Part shown: positions 50,658 to 61,679 of the stretch, in pieces
Numbering within the stretch: position 1 is the first letter of the stretch
How the letters are laid out: each line of letters starts with the position of its first letter
From: Jacaranda mimosifolia
Lineage: Eukaryota; Streptophyta; Magnoliopsida; Lamiales; Bignoniaceae
DNA: 64,000 bases
Assembly (NCBI GenBank): GCA_018894105.1
Contig: CM032126.1
Span: 8,955,001 to 9,019,000 of the forward strand
Direction of reading: 5' to 3'
Notes under the pieces: model-generated
What the model saw: only the letters and a program-made list of their open reading frames with translations
What the model was told of the DNA's origin: nothing
Databases searched by the model: none
Made by a program: the position numbers and the translations under genes

Positions 50658-51309
50658 GTTGAAACCCAGGAGGATCTATTGCGGAAACAATGAAATAATA
50701 GTAAAGTAATTTGATGTAAAGTGACAACAAGATTTAACGTGGTTCGGCGATATGCCTAATCCACCCGACAAAGAAAAGGAATTTTATTGATCTCAAATCA
50801 AAGTACAAGTACAAACTTGAATCCCACAAATCTCACGAAAACACCAAACACCCTCGTTCTAAACTCCGTCTTGAGAGAATTACTCAAAAGCAGTAAAGAA
50901 GCCCTTGTATTATGTTCGTGATACTTTCCTGAAAGAAAAAACACTAAATTTATACCCGAAAATGAAGCCCAAGGTCCATGGGCCTGCGTCGCGTGCCGGG
51001 GCGCACAAAACTTGCGCCCCAGCGTGCACAAAATTGCTTGTGCCAAGAAATAACCGTACATGGGCAGAAACTTTGAGCCCTGGCGCAAAGTTACTGTTCA
51101 CTACACGCCAGAGCGCATGACGCGTCTTTTTGTGCCCTTTTCTCCCATGTACACGCCTTGGCGCACCTTACCTCGCACCACAGCGCGCGGTGTCCTTTCA
51201 ACATGTGTCGGGGTGTGTTCTCGAGCCCATTTCGACCACTTTGCTACGTTTCGCTGCATTTCTTCCATTCCTTGTCAATTTTACCTTAAATTTCAAGGCA
51301 AAATCAACA

Positions 51310-51321
51310 ATTCTCCACCTT
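51310..51321 (-). other. Copia polypurine tract
   Basis: On the minus strand AAGGTGGAGAAT directly precedes the 3' LTR, the position and composition of the plus-strand primer. Confidence 0.75.
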
Positions 51322-51371
51322 GACTTGAAATTCACATTCATTTTCTTTGTCCCTGCCCCCAATAGGGCCTG

Positions 51372-54300
51372 TTATCTGAGTCTGCAAACATTTATCAAAT
51401 CCAAGCAATGCTCGAATTTGATTCCTAGAACAACCTTAGTCAACATGTCTACCGGATTATCCTTAGTCCCAACTTTGTCAACCAACATGACTCCTTGGGA
51501 CACCATATCCCGAACAAAGTAATACCTCACATCTATGTGCTTTGTTCTATCATGAAATACTTGATTCTTTGACAAGTATATGGCACTCTGACTGTCACAA
51601 AATACCTTAGTGATCTCAGAAGTCATACCAATATCATCGATCAGCCTCTTTAGCCAAATGCCTTCTTTAACTCCTTCAGCCAAAGCCATGTACTCAGCTT
51701 CTGTTGTGGACAATGCAACTGATGACTGCAAAGTCACCTTCCAGCTAACCGTACAACTTGATAGACCTGGCAATTGGGTACCCGTGGGTAACCCAATCAC
51801 GGGTATCAACGGGTTGGGTAAATTTACCCATTTTTTATTGGGTACGAAGTAGGGCACCCATTACCCATCCTCACGGGTAACGGGTAACCCGTGGGTACCC
51901 AATAATTTTTTTTTTTTTTAATATTTAGAGGTAAATTAATATCCAACTTGTGACTTACATGATGTTACTCAAATTTTAACTAAATAAAACTCAAAAAACA
52001 AAAAAAAACTACAAATTTCAAACATTAAATTGAACAAATACCTAAAGTACATTAATAATATTGTAGTTTAAAACTTACATCTTAAATATTCAAAGTCTAT
52101 CAAATTTAAAGTACATCACATTCAAAAGTTCAAACTTAAATTCATTAAATGCCAAAAGTTTTTTGAATTGAAAGTTTAAATATCAGTCGAACATTGTTGT
52201 CCTTGTAGAAGGATTTTTTTTATTTAGGGTTTTATTTTATGATATAATTTTTAATTTAATTTGTCATAAATATAAAATATTTATATGTAAATATATATTA
52301 TATAAAATAATAAAATATATATTTATAAATACGGGGTAACCCGCGGGCCGGGCCAAAAAGTGGCGGGTAAATTGGGTACGGGTAAAATTACCCGTAATTT
52401 TTTGGGTTGGAAAAACAAGACCTATTACCCGTATTTTTTTGGGTACCCACAAGTACTGGTTGAATTTTGCCAGGTCTACAACTTGATACACAAAACACAT
52501 AGCCCGTCACGGACCTTCTGCTGTCCAAATCTCCTGCATAATCCGCATCCACATAGCCAATAATTCTTGTAGTAGAATTCGATTGACTATACCTCAAACA
52601 TCTGTCTGCAGAGCCTCTCAGATACCTCATGATCCATTTCACAATCTGCCAATGAGCCTTTCCTGGCTTGTGCATATACCTGCTCACAACACTGACTGCA
52701 TGTGAAATGTCTGGCCTAGTGCACACCATGGCGTACATCAAGCTACCTACTTCACTAGCATATGGCACATTTGACATGTACTCTACCTCCTCCTCAGTAC
52801 TCGGTGATAGATCTGATGAGAGCCTGAAATGAGCTGCAAGTGGCGTATTAACTAGCTTGGACTTATCCATCCCAAATCGCTCAAGTACTTTCTCAATGTA
52901 ATGCTGTTGAGACAAGTACAACAATCTTGCGTGTCTGTCCTAGATGATCTCCATGCCCAAAATCTTCTTTGCACCGCCCAAATCCTTCATCTCAAATTCT
53001 TCACTTAACTGAGCTTTTAATTGGTTGATCTCAGATATGTTTCTAGAGGCAATCAACATATCATCAACGTACAACAGCAAATATACGAGAAGGCTATCAC
53101 TACAAATTTTGTAGTATACACAACAATCAAATTTGCTTCTAGTATATCCTATCTTGTTAATAAAAGCATCAAACCTTTTATACCACTGCCTGGGAGACTG
53201 CTTCAGGCCATATAATGACCTCTTCAAAAGCCATGCTTGATTTTGTTTCCCGGGAACAACGAATCCTTCTGGTTGACTCATATAGATTTGTTCCTCCAAC
53301 TCACAATGCAAAAACATTGTTTTCACATCCATCTGCTCCAATTCCATATCAAACAGAGCAACCATGGCAAGCAAAACACGAATGGAAGTATGTTTTACAA
53401 TTGGGGAGAATACTTCATGAAAGTCAACTCCCTCTCTCTGAGTAAAATCCTTAGCAACCAATCGTGCCTTGTATCTAGCATCTTCAACACCGGGTATCCC
53501 TTCCTTCTTCTTGTAGATCCATTTGCAACCTACAATCTTCTGCCCTTTGGGTATATCAACTAGCTCCCATGTGCTATTCTTGTGTAGAGACTCCATCTCT
53601 TCACTCATAGTTGTAACCCATTTATCAGAATCTGGCCTGAAAATTGCCTATTTGTATGAGACTGGATCATCTCCTATAAACTCCTCAGCTGAACTCAAAG
53701 CATAAGCTACCAGATCTGAGTAAGCATACCGCTGTGGTGGTTTGATCTGCCTCCTCTCCCTATCGCGAGCGAAGCGATAATTTTGTAGTGGTTCATTTTC
53801 CTGCTGTTGATTAGGTGGTAATGTGCTCTCACCAGCTTCATCTACCACATTTTGTTTCCCCTTTGAAACTTGTGGAGGATCAATATGAATCTCCACCTTC
53901 TCCTTAACGCCCTGTTGACCGCTTTTCTGCTGCTCCACCTTCTTCATCATTGCAGACTCATCGAATGTCACGTCTCTGCTGATAATCATCTTGGAGCCCT
54001 TGTCATCATTACACCACAAACGATAACCTTTGACTCCATCTGCATAGCCTAGAAATATGCACTTCCTAGCCCTTGGCTCAAGCTTCCCATCCTGGACATG
54101 AGCATAGGCTGGACACTCAAATACTCTCAGATTTGAGTAATCAGTAGGAGACCCGGACCAAACTTCCATTAGTGTCTTGCAGTCCAAAGCGGTTGATGGT
54201 GACCTATTCACCAAATAACAAGCAGTGTTAATTGCTTCTGCCCAAAAATCCTTGGACAATCCGGCGTTAAAGAGCATGCATCTAACTCTTTCCAAGATAG

Positions 54301-56040
54301 TCATGTTCATCCGTTCTGCAACTCCATTCTGCTGTGGTGTATGTACAACTGTGCGATACCTCACAATTCCTTCATTCTCGCAGAATTCCTGAAATTCCTT
54401 GTTGTCAGTCCTCAAGCGCTTGATCTCCTTTCTTGTCTGCTTCTCAATTGAGGTCTTCCATTGCTTGAAGTTGACAAACACCTCATCCTTATGCTTCAGC
54501 ATGTACACCTATACTCTCCGTGAGAAATCATCTATGAATGTCAGCGTGTACCTTGCACCTCCCTTTGAAAGAACCTGAGAAGGCCACCAAAGATCTGAGT
54601 GAATGTAATCCAAGTTACCTTTGGTCCTATGAACTGCATTACCGAATTTCACCCTATGTTGCTTGCCAAGCACACATTGCTCGCAGAAATCCAGTTCTCC
54701 AATCTTCTCTCCGCAAAGCAAACCTCGGTTGCTCAGTTCTGACATCCCCCTCTCACTCATATGCCCAAGCCGCATATGTCAGAGTCTCGTAGTATCATTG
54801 ACTGATGAAGAAACCGCTGCAGTACCAAAAACCGTGTTTCCCTGCAATATGTAAAAGCCGTTCCACTTTTCTCCCTTCATGATAAGCAGTGCACCTTTGG
54901 AAACCCACAGAACTCCATCTCGAGCTCTATACTCACAACCATTCTTGTCCAAAGTACCTAGCGATATTATATTTTTCTTCAGATCTGGAACATGACGCAC
55001 ATCTGGTAGGGTCCTTCTATCCCATCATGTATTCTGATACAAACTGAGTCAATTCCTACAACCCTGCAAGAAGCATCGTTTCCCATAAGTACTTTACCAC
55101 TATTATATTTATGATATGTGGTAAATCAATCTTCTCGTGGGCACATGTGGTAGGAGTAGCCACTATCCAAAATCCATTCAGAGCTTAGTAAAGTTTCAAC
55201 AATGTTGAGAACAAGCCCGCCATCAGACTCATCCTCAACAATTCCTGCGACATCATCCCATTTCTTATCAGAAGTTTCACCTGCATCCTTCGCCTTTCCT
55301 CGTTCCGGACAATTCCATTTCCAATGCCCCTTTCCACCGCACCTAAAACACTTGTCACTGTTTCTAGGCTTGGTTCGGGACTTCGATCGGCCTGTACTCC
55401 TTCCCATTTCTCTTGGTCTCCCTCTTGCCACCAATCCTTCCCCACTTTCACCATCGTTGCTGCCCAGGACATGTTTTCTCAACTCGTTGGAATTCAATGA
55501 GGCCTTCACATCCTCCATTGAAATCGTATCTCTCCCGTACAACAAAGTAGTAACCAAGTGCTCAAAAGATTTTGGCAAAGAACACAAGAGAATTAAAGCT
55601 TGATCCTCATCATCAATTTTGACATCTATACTAGCGAGATCCAGAATCACCTTATTGAAAAAATCAATATGTTGAATAATAGATGTACCTTCCTTCATCC
55701 TCAATGTGTATAATCGATGTTTCAAATACATCCGATTTGTCAGGGACTTCGTCATATATAGACTCTCCAGCTTCTTCCATAAATCCGCTGGCGTACTTTC
55801 CGTGGCGACCTCTCTCAGTACGTTATCCGCCAATGATAACACCAGAGTACCATAAGCCTTCGCCATGAACTCATCCTTCTCTTCGTCCTTAAGTGTTTTC
55901 AGCAGGGAATCTCTGCCCTTTAACGCTCTCTGTAATCCTTGTTGGCACAGGAGGGCGTGAACCTTCATCTTCCACAGCCTAAAGTCGTTCTTCCTATCGA
56001 ATTTCTCTACCTCGTACTTCATTCCTGACATCTGATCCAA
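51372..56040 (-). pseudogene. Copia gag-pol polyprotein, broken
   Basis: Reads from 56040 downward. Gag ends with the CCHC knuckle CFRCGGKGHWKWNC, then the protease motif WILDSG near 55165. The frame is broken by a TGA at 55128-55126 and a frameshift near 55020. Then follow the pre-integrase zinc region (near 54760-54640) with a TGA at 54781-54779, integrase (HTPQQNGVAERMN) with a TAG at 54511-54509, reverse transcriptase with intact LLLYVDDML and flanking TAG stops at 53650-53648 and 52942-52940, and RNase H (CDSQSAIYL; TKHIDVRYYFVRD), which is split by a hAT element at 51762-52478. The real stop follows NVCRLR at 51372. It cannot make a full polyprotein. Confidence 0.9.
51762..52478 (-). 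mobile_element. hAT-type element (GGGTACCC family) inside copia RNase H
   Basis: Exact 8-bp target duplication CAACTTGA at 51754-51761 and 52479-52486. The ends are TAGACCTGGCAATTGGGTACC and, inverted, TAGACCTGGCAAAATTCAACC. It is homologous to the element at 49659-50657 when reverse-complemented, sharing internal CATGTAAAT-type and TTTGAATTG stretches. 717 bases, non-coding. Confidence 0.92.
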
Positions 56041-56043
56041 CTT

Positions 56044-56055
56044 GCTCCGATACCA
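56044..56055 (-). other. Copia primer binding site (initiator Met tRNA)
   Basis: On the minus strand TGGTATCGGAGC starts three bases inside the 5' LTR. It matches the usual initiator-methionine tRNA complement TGGTATCAGAGC except for one base. Confidence 0.8.
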
Positions 56056-56058
56056 GTT

Positions 56059-56654
56059 TGTTGAAACCCAGGAGGATCTATTGCGGAAATAATGAAATAA
56101 TAGTAAAGTAATTCGATGTAAAGTGACAGCAAGATTTAACGTGGTTCGGCGATGTGCCTAATCCACCCGACAAAGAAAAGGAATTTTATTGATCTCAAAT
56201 CAAAGTGCAAGTACAAACTTGAATCCCACAAATCTCACGAAAACACCTAACACCCTCGTTCTAAACTCCGTTTTGAGAGAATTACTCAAAAGCAGTAAAG
56301 AAGCCCTTGTGTTATGTTCATGATACTTTCCTGGAAGAAAAAACACTAAATTTATACCCGAAAACGAAGCCCAAGGCCCATGGGCTTGTGTCGCGCGCCG
56401 GGGTGCACAAAACTTGCGCCCCGGCGCGCACAAAACTGCTTGTGCCAAGAAATAACCGTACATGGGCAGAAACTTTGAGCCCTTTTCACCCATGTACACA
56501 CCTTGGCGTACCTTACCTCGCGCCACAGCGCGCGGTGTCCTTCCAACATGCGTCGGGGTGTGTTCTCGAGCCCATTTCGACCACTTTGCTCCGTTTCGCT
56601 GCATTTCTTCCATTCCTTGTCAATTTTACCTTAAATTTCAAGGCAAAATCAACA
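56059..56654 (-). repeat. 5' LTR of the copia element (right)
   Basis: 596 bases from TGTTGAAACCC to AAAATCAACA on the plus strand, nearly identical to the left LTR apart from the ~57-base gap and scattered substitutions. The gap in this copy lies between short GCCC repeats, which suggests deletion by microhomology. Confidence 0.93.
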
Positions 56655-56659
56655 AGATG

Positions 56660-57767
56660 TATAGAAGAAAATTTTCTATTATCTAAGTGCTCTTTCAACC
56701 ATGAGATTTTTTAAAGAATGTAATACGATTAATGATATATTTGCAGCAATAATTTGGCAACTAATATAATTTCATTCAATTCGTGATGAGATTCTTATTG
56801 TTACTATATGTATGTTACTAATTATTAACAATGATAAGTCGAATACAATTACAAACACTTTTAAACTTGTAAAAATATTATTATAACAAAATAAATTATT
56901 CTATCAAATCATATATATATACATATATATGTATGTAATTAGTGATAATTTTTATATTTTCACTTAACATGTTATTGTATTTTTCAGAGATCTTGTTCAA
57001 TTTTTATATGCATATTTCTTAGTTTACTTGAGTATATAATATTTAAAAAGTTTCAACTTAAAATACTAGCACTTGTCGCTATTAAACTATTTTTGTAGCC
57101 AAAAAGAAAAAAATATATTATAATTTAATATATTATTAACGGCAAAATAATATTATCACTATATTACTAATAATGCTCACATTATTATTTAATTTTTTTT
57201 TTTTTTATCATTGTTACTACTCTTTTAGTAGTGCCATCGAAAAATAACCTTAAAAGAAATCATTCGTCTAAGATATCCAACATGATAATTTTATTTAAAA
57301 AAATACCTAATTGTAAATCCATCAGTTTGATATTTTCATTAACTTTTCAAATAAAAAAATTAATTTAATGGGGCTTTTAATTAATATATTTTCTTAAATT
57401 TTAATATGTTCCAATATATCTAAGAAAGATTAAGCTAATCTACATGCTTGGCTATTCTACTTTGTGATTACTTCTTCTTCTTCTTTTTCTCTTTTGGTTG
57501 TTAAGTAGGTAAAAGCTTGATAACATTAAGTAAGGGATTATTTAAGTAACATATAATGATTTTATCAGTTACTTTTATAGCTTATTTCTTAATTAAAATC
57601 GTGCTATTCATCAAATTTAACCAGTTTGGCAATATTATGGGCTGAAAATTGCTTTATATAGAGACTAGAGTTATTGAATCTAGACCATAGTAAGGCCCAA
57701 TCGGAAAGCCCAAAATTGACTGCATCTTTTTTCCAGCTAATGATTTTCCTTTTTATCTTTATTCTCT

Positions 57768-57803
<36 letters not shown>

Positions 57804-58180
57804 CTAGGTTTGATGATCTGATTTTTTTACCTTTTTTTCTTAATAAATTAATTGTTTCATTGCTTCAGGTGCGCCCAACGCTGTTCCCTTGATTCTTTTG
57901 TTTTTGTTTTTTCAAGATCTGAATACTTTTCCACTGCAATTTCACTGATTGGGGACCATTACTCTTGTTGTAATCTGATAATTCGGCCGTTAATTCACAG
58001 TAAAACCCTACAGTTTGAGTTTTATTTGTTGTGGATCAATCGCGTTGCACATCAATGTGAATTTCTGAACATCTTTTCTTGGTGGCGCATAAATTTTGAT
58101 TCGCAGGATTGCGGTGTTTAGCTGCGGCGTCATTATTCTGTTTCAGTTAGCTGCGTCCGGATAGTTCGATCTCCTTAGCT
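56660..58180. other. Intergenic and 5' region of the BET1-like gene
   Basis: AT-rich DNA without a supported gene, a CA repeat at 57772-57799, and then a less AT-rich part from about 57850 that is probably the 5' UTR of the BET1-like gene. Open frames at 57674-58121 show no domain. Confidence 0.5.
57772..57799. repeat. (CA)n microsatellite
   Basis: About fourteen CA dinucleotides some 380 bases upstream of the BET1-like start codon. Confidence 0.9.
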
Positions 58181-60139
58181 ATGAATTCCAGAAGGTTTTG
58201 CTCGCATGCATTCTGTTCTGAATTTCTCCATTAATTGTGTAGTCATGCTGAGTGCGCTGCTGAATTAATTGCTTTGTATCGTTTAACGGGTGAAAAAATT
58301 GTGAAGTGCGCAATTAGAGGGAATGGTGGAATGTTGCATGTGATGTTGATCATGCTGTGTATCACATAATTAATCTGACATTATAGGACCACAAAGTCGT
58401 GTTGCTATTAGATTAAACGCTGTTTGATTCATGATCTACATGAACTAAATTAGCAATTGAACTGATGAATGAAAGCACTCGAAAGTTTTTGGTTCCATAC
58501 TGTTTAATTACTGGCAGCGGCATGCTATTTAATTTTAGAAGTAAGTTTGCTTGTTTGTTTGTTTTTTTTTCTTATGCGGGATGCTACCTATATTCAAATA
58601 TAACGGTGGAGCTATTCATCTAAATTGGATAAGATGTTTGATATTAGGTGTAATCTGTCTTCTAGATGTGGAGAGCGGAAACTAACTTTTCTGATTAATC
58701 AGTGCTGACAATTTTCTCGCTCAAATTTATGGAGCCCGAGATTTTCACGCCAAATTGAGTTCATTGCTGACAGAAAAAATTCAAACCAAACTTAGGATCA
58801 TAAACCTATAATAACTTTGAAATTCACGTGCGTCTTATAAATGAAGGCCTTCATTTTACTAGATTTATGAGATTGTAACAAACTAACATTTATATTGCTA
58901 TCAGAAATTACTTTTACCTCCTGGACATTTTATGAGTTACCTTCTTGTTATATCCGTGTTCCAAAACTTAAAATGACCTTTGGCCTCAGGGACCGTAATG
59001 CTAGAGCTGCTCTTTTTGATGGTATTGAGGAAGGAGGTATAAGGGCATCATCTTCTTACTCCTCGCATGAGATTGATGAGCAAGAAAATGATAGAGCACT
59101 TGATGGACTACAAGATCGAGTTAATCTGCTGAAAAGAGTAAGTCTTGTTTTCAGAGATCTACAAATTTAATTGTTGCTTTAGCTGGACTTTCTCTGACAT
59201 TTAGTTATGAGTCGGATGTTGGGAATTTAGTTCTTCGATGTGCGTCTCCAGATCTTGCTGAAGCGTAACTTGAGAAAGATGAATGCATTTCCATGACTTG
59301 GATGAGGTTTGGAGAAAGATGAAGGGTAACTTTGATGAGGTGTGGAGAAAGGTGTTGGTCATTTGTTGATGGGGAAGTTTAACTTCATGGATGATTCTTA
59401 TGTTCTTTTATTGTTTTTTGCGCATGATGAGTGAGTCGTTAAAATTTGAGATCTCTGTCAAAGTGAGTAAATCTTGGATGAAAGCACGTGGAAGGGCATT
59501 ATTTCTGTGTAAAAATTGCTTCTAGTGCTATTGGATTCAGTAGTTTCCACTTATCTCCTTGGGATCATGTTTTTTCTGCATTCTTGAGCAAGGAAACCTA
59601 TTTCCTTGTTTCAGCTTTTGTTTTACTTATTATATCTGTATCTTTGTCTTGTCTTGAATCAGTTAAATGTGTGTTAAATTCACAAATTGCATTACTTGTG
59701 CATCATGTTTGTTGCAACCCTGGATTATTATTATTGTGCTGACAATGCGTTACCTGAACAGTTGTCAGGTGATATTCACGAAGAAGTTGAGTCTCATAAC
59801 CATATGCTGGACAGAATGGTCTGTATATGGTTGCAATTTCCTACATCCTGAATGCTTATGTAGACACTTGCTCATAATACTAACATTTCAATTCAGGGGA
59901 ATGACATGGATGCCTCAAGAGGAGTTTTATCTGGAACCATGGATAAATTTAAGATGGTATTTATTTAACCTCTACTTGATTGCTGCTTCTTTTCCCTTTT
60001 GTCTGGGATAAAGTTTGCGTCTGCATGTGAACCTGTTGCTTCCCTTCAGGTGTTCGAGACCAAATCAAACCAGAGGATGTTTACTCTTGTGGCGTCTTTT
60101 GTGGTTATTTTCTTAGTTATATACTATCTGACTAGGTAA
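58181..60139 (+). CDS. BET11: BET1-like Qc-SNARE (BET11/BS14-type)
   Basis: Encodes a small tail-anchored SNARE of ER-Golgi transport. Exons: 58181-58194, 58990-59137, 59762-59818, 59897-59956, 60050-60139. The sum is 369 nt, 122 residues, the family's usual length, and all introns are GT-AG in frame. It begins MNSRRDRNARAALFDGIEEG, the plant BET1 signature, followed by the SSSYSSHEIDEQEND stretch. The SNARE helix spans ~43-95 (DRVNLLKRLSGDIHEEVESH and HMLDRMGNDMDASRGVLSG). A C-terminal membrane anchor covers ~101-119 (FTLVASFVVIFLVIYY), ending LTR. The first coding exon is only 14 nt, so ORF-based methods would choose a false start within intron 1 (near 58895). BET11 versus BET12 is not resolved. 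Confidence 0.95.
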
Positions 60140-61547
60140 GTGGTCACTGACAATGGAAATAGGAGGACCTGCGAACTTGTGTGGAAGTCGAATGCTCTAT
60201 TTGCTTTGCTTGTGAAATCACATCATCATTGCTGTTTGCTGTAAGATGTCATGTCCCGGTAAGCCTGTCTAAAAATGTTAATATAAATGTATAAAACATA
60301 TACTTGAATCACTCGGTCTTCCCTTTTGTAAATATTGATGGATTCCCATCTACTTACCTTGGATGGTGCCATGGTTAGAAACTGCAATTATAGAAAGATG
60401 ATTAATTGTTGTCAAAAATTAAAATGGTATGCCACTTTGTATGAGCTTTAAGCAAAAGTACGCCAGTCTAAATCTAGAAGCATGCTTCTTGATGACTATC
60501 ACATTTTGTTTAAGCTGTATCCAAATGTTATATAGAATCACCTTTGCATTAATGTTTCCTTTGGTGGAGGATGATATGCATTTTCTCCTTCCCTTTGCCA
60601 AGTAAATTGGTTTCTCCTCTTCCAACGCATTAATTATAATTAGCAACCCAGTGATAATGCTAGAGCAACGATGCCCTAGTTCTAGTTTGATAAGGAATGC
60701 TTAAAAGAGAAAAATAATGCCGTTTTGTCCAAGTGTTGAAACGGAAGCAGCAAGACTAGGACTATGAGGTTTTGTTTCAAATCTTGATAGTTTCTTTTGT
60801 TTGGTGGAAAAAAGAAAAATAAAAAAATAATAACCAAAAAAATGCTTAAAGGTAATATTTTCCAGTTGCCCTTATTTATCAAGGGAAGCAAAAGAGGTTT
60901 AGGGATGCATTAATGGCATCTATGGCACGCTTGTATTATCCCATAAGTTTGCACATTTTTGCAGTACAGAGATGAATTTGGCTCATAACCAGATAACAAT
61001 TTTGTAGATAACTCCTAGAGGGCGCTTGACAGAATTTATTTAAAAGATTTTATAAATTTTTAATAAACATTTTTGAAACCTAATTGTGGATCTTATTTTC
61101 AAAATACATTATTCTAATGTTGGAATAAAATAAAATGTTGAAATTTAGAAAGGATTAATAATCAGAGTCTTATAATTAGCATAATTAAAATTAAAAAAAA
61201 TTAAAAATAAGTTAAGAACTTATAAGCTCATTTTTTTAAAGTATTTAACCAAGAACTTGGTAGCATTTTATAATCTCTCAAATACTTGACAAAATATTTT
61301 TAAAAATTTATAAATTCATCCACACACCCTTTAATATCCAATTAAGTACACAAGACAGTTTACACGATTGATATACATTGATTTTCTACTGTAATTCGTG
61401 GAATTATAATGATCAATTTTCACTTTTGGGATAAGAGGTGAAACTCATGCCTTGAATATGTAACTAAAAATGCGTTAACAGTTGGGCGCAGCAAGCCACC
61501 TCCACTGCATTTGAGAAATACAGTAGAAGATGAATCCATTATCTATT
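60140..61547. other. 3' region of the BET1-like gene and a MITE-like stretch
   Basis: The first several hundred bases likely include the 3' UTR. Positions about 61019-61334 have GGGCGCTTGACAGAATTTAT at the left and an inverted relative (GGGTGTGTGGATGAATTTAT) at the right, resembling the stretch at 12568-12847. No gene was found. Confidence 0.4.
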
Positions 61548-61559
61548 AAGGTAGCTTGG

Positions 61560-61667
61560 GTCTAGTGGCTTTTACCCCAACAGCATAAATCTCTCACATA
61601 ACGTGGGAGGTCAGAAGTTCGAGCCTGAACGTACTCTTGATATGCGTTTGTATAAATAAATAAATAA
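61560..61667 (+). mobile_element. tRNA-derived SINE
   Basis: A 12-bp target duplication AAGGTAGCTTGG lies at 61548-61559 and 61668-61679. The body starts GTCTAGTGGC (like a pol III A box) and contains AGAAGTTCGAGCCTG (like a B box), and it ends with a TAAATAAATAAATAAAA tail. Long target duplications and a simple A-rich tail mark LINE-mediated insertion. At 108 bases it is a short SINE. Confidence 0.85.
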
Positions 61668-61679
61668 AAGGTAGCTTGG

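Larger units (their letters stand above)
49650..51309 (-). repeat. 3' LTR of the copia element (left), interrupted by a hAT element
   Basis: The LTR consists of 49650-49658 and 50666-51309, split by the hAT element and its duplicated GTTGAAAC. It totals about 653 bases. Compared with the right LTR it is nearly identical but has about 57 extra bases (near 51074-51130). Confidence 0.9.
49650..56654 (-). mobile_element. Full-length, defective Ty1/copia retrotransposon (Tork/Tnt1-like)
   Basis: Both LTRs begin TGTTGAAAC and end ATCAACA on the plus strand. The 5-bp target duplication AGATG is present at 49645-49649 and 56655-56659. A primer binding site and a polypurine tract lie at the expected inner LTR edges. 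The internal region reads on the minus strand: gag with zinc knuckle, protease, integrase, reverse transcriptase (YVDD), RNase H. Two hAT elements have inserted, one in the left LTR and one in the RNase H region. Several stops kill the frame. The Tork/Tnt1-like label rests on the gag N-terminal style and domain order. Confidence 0.93.

Noticed and set aside
50798..51522. Several open frames of 63-130 codons on both strands
   Set aside because: They fall within the copia 3' LTR and its inner edge; the same frames recur in the other LTR and are not genes.
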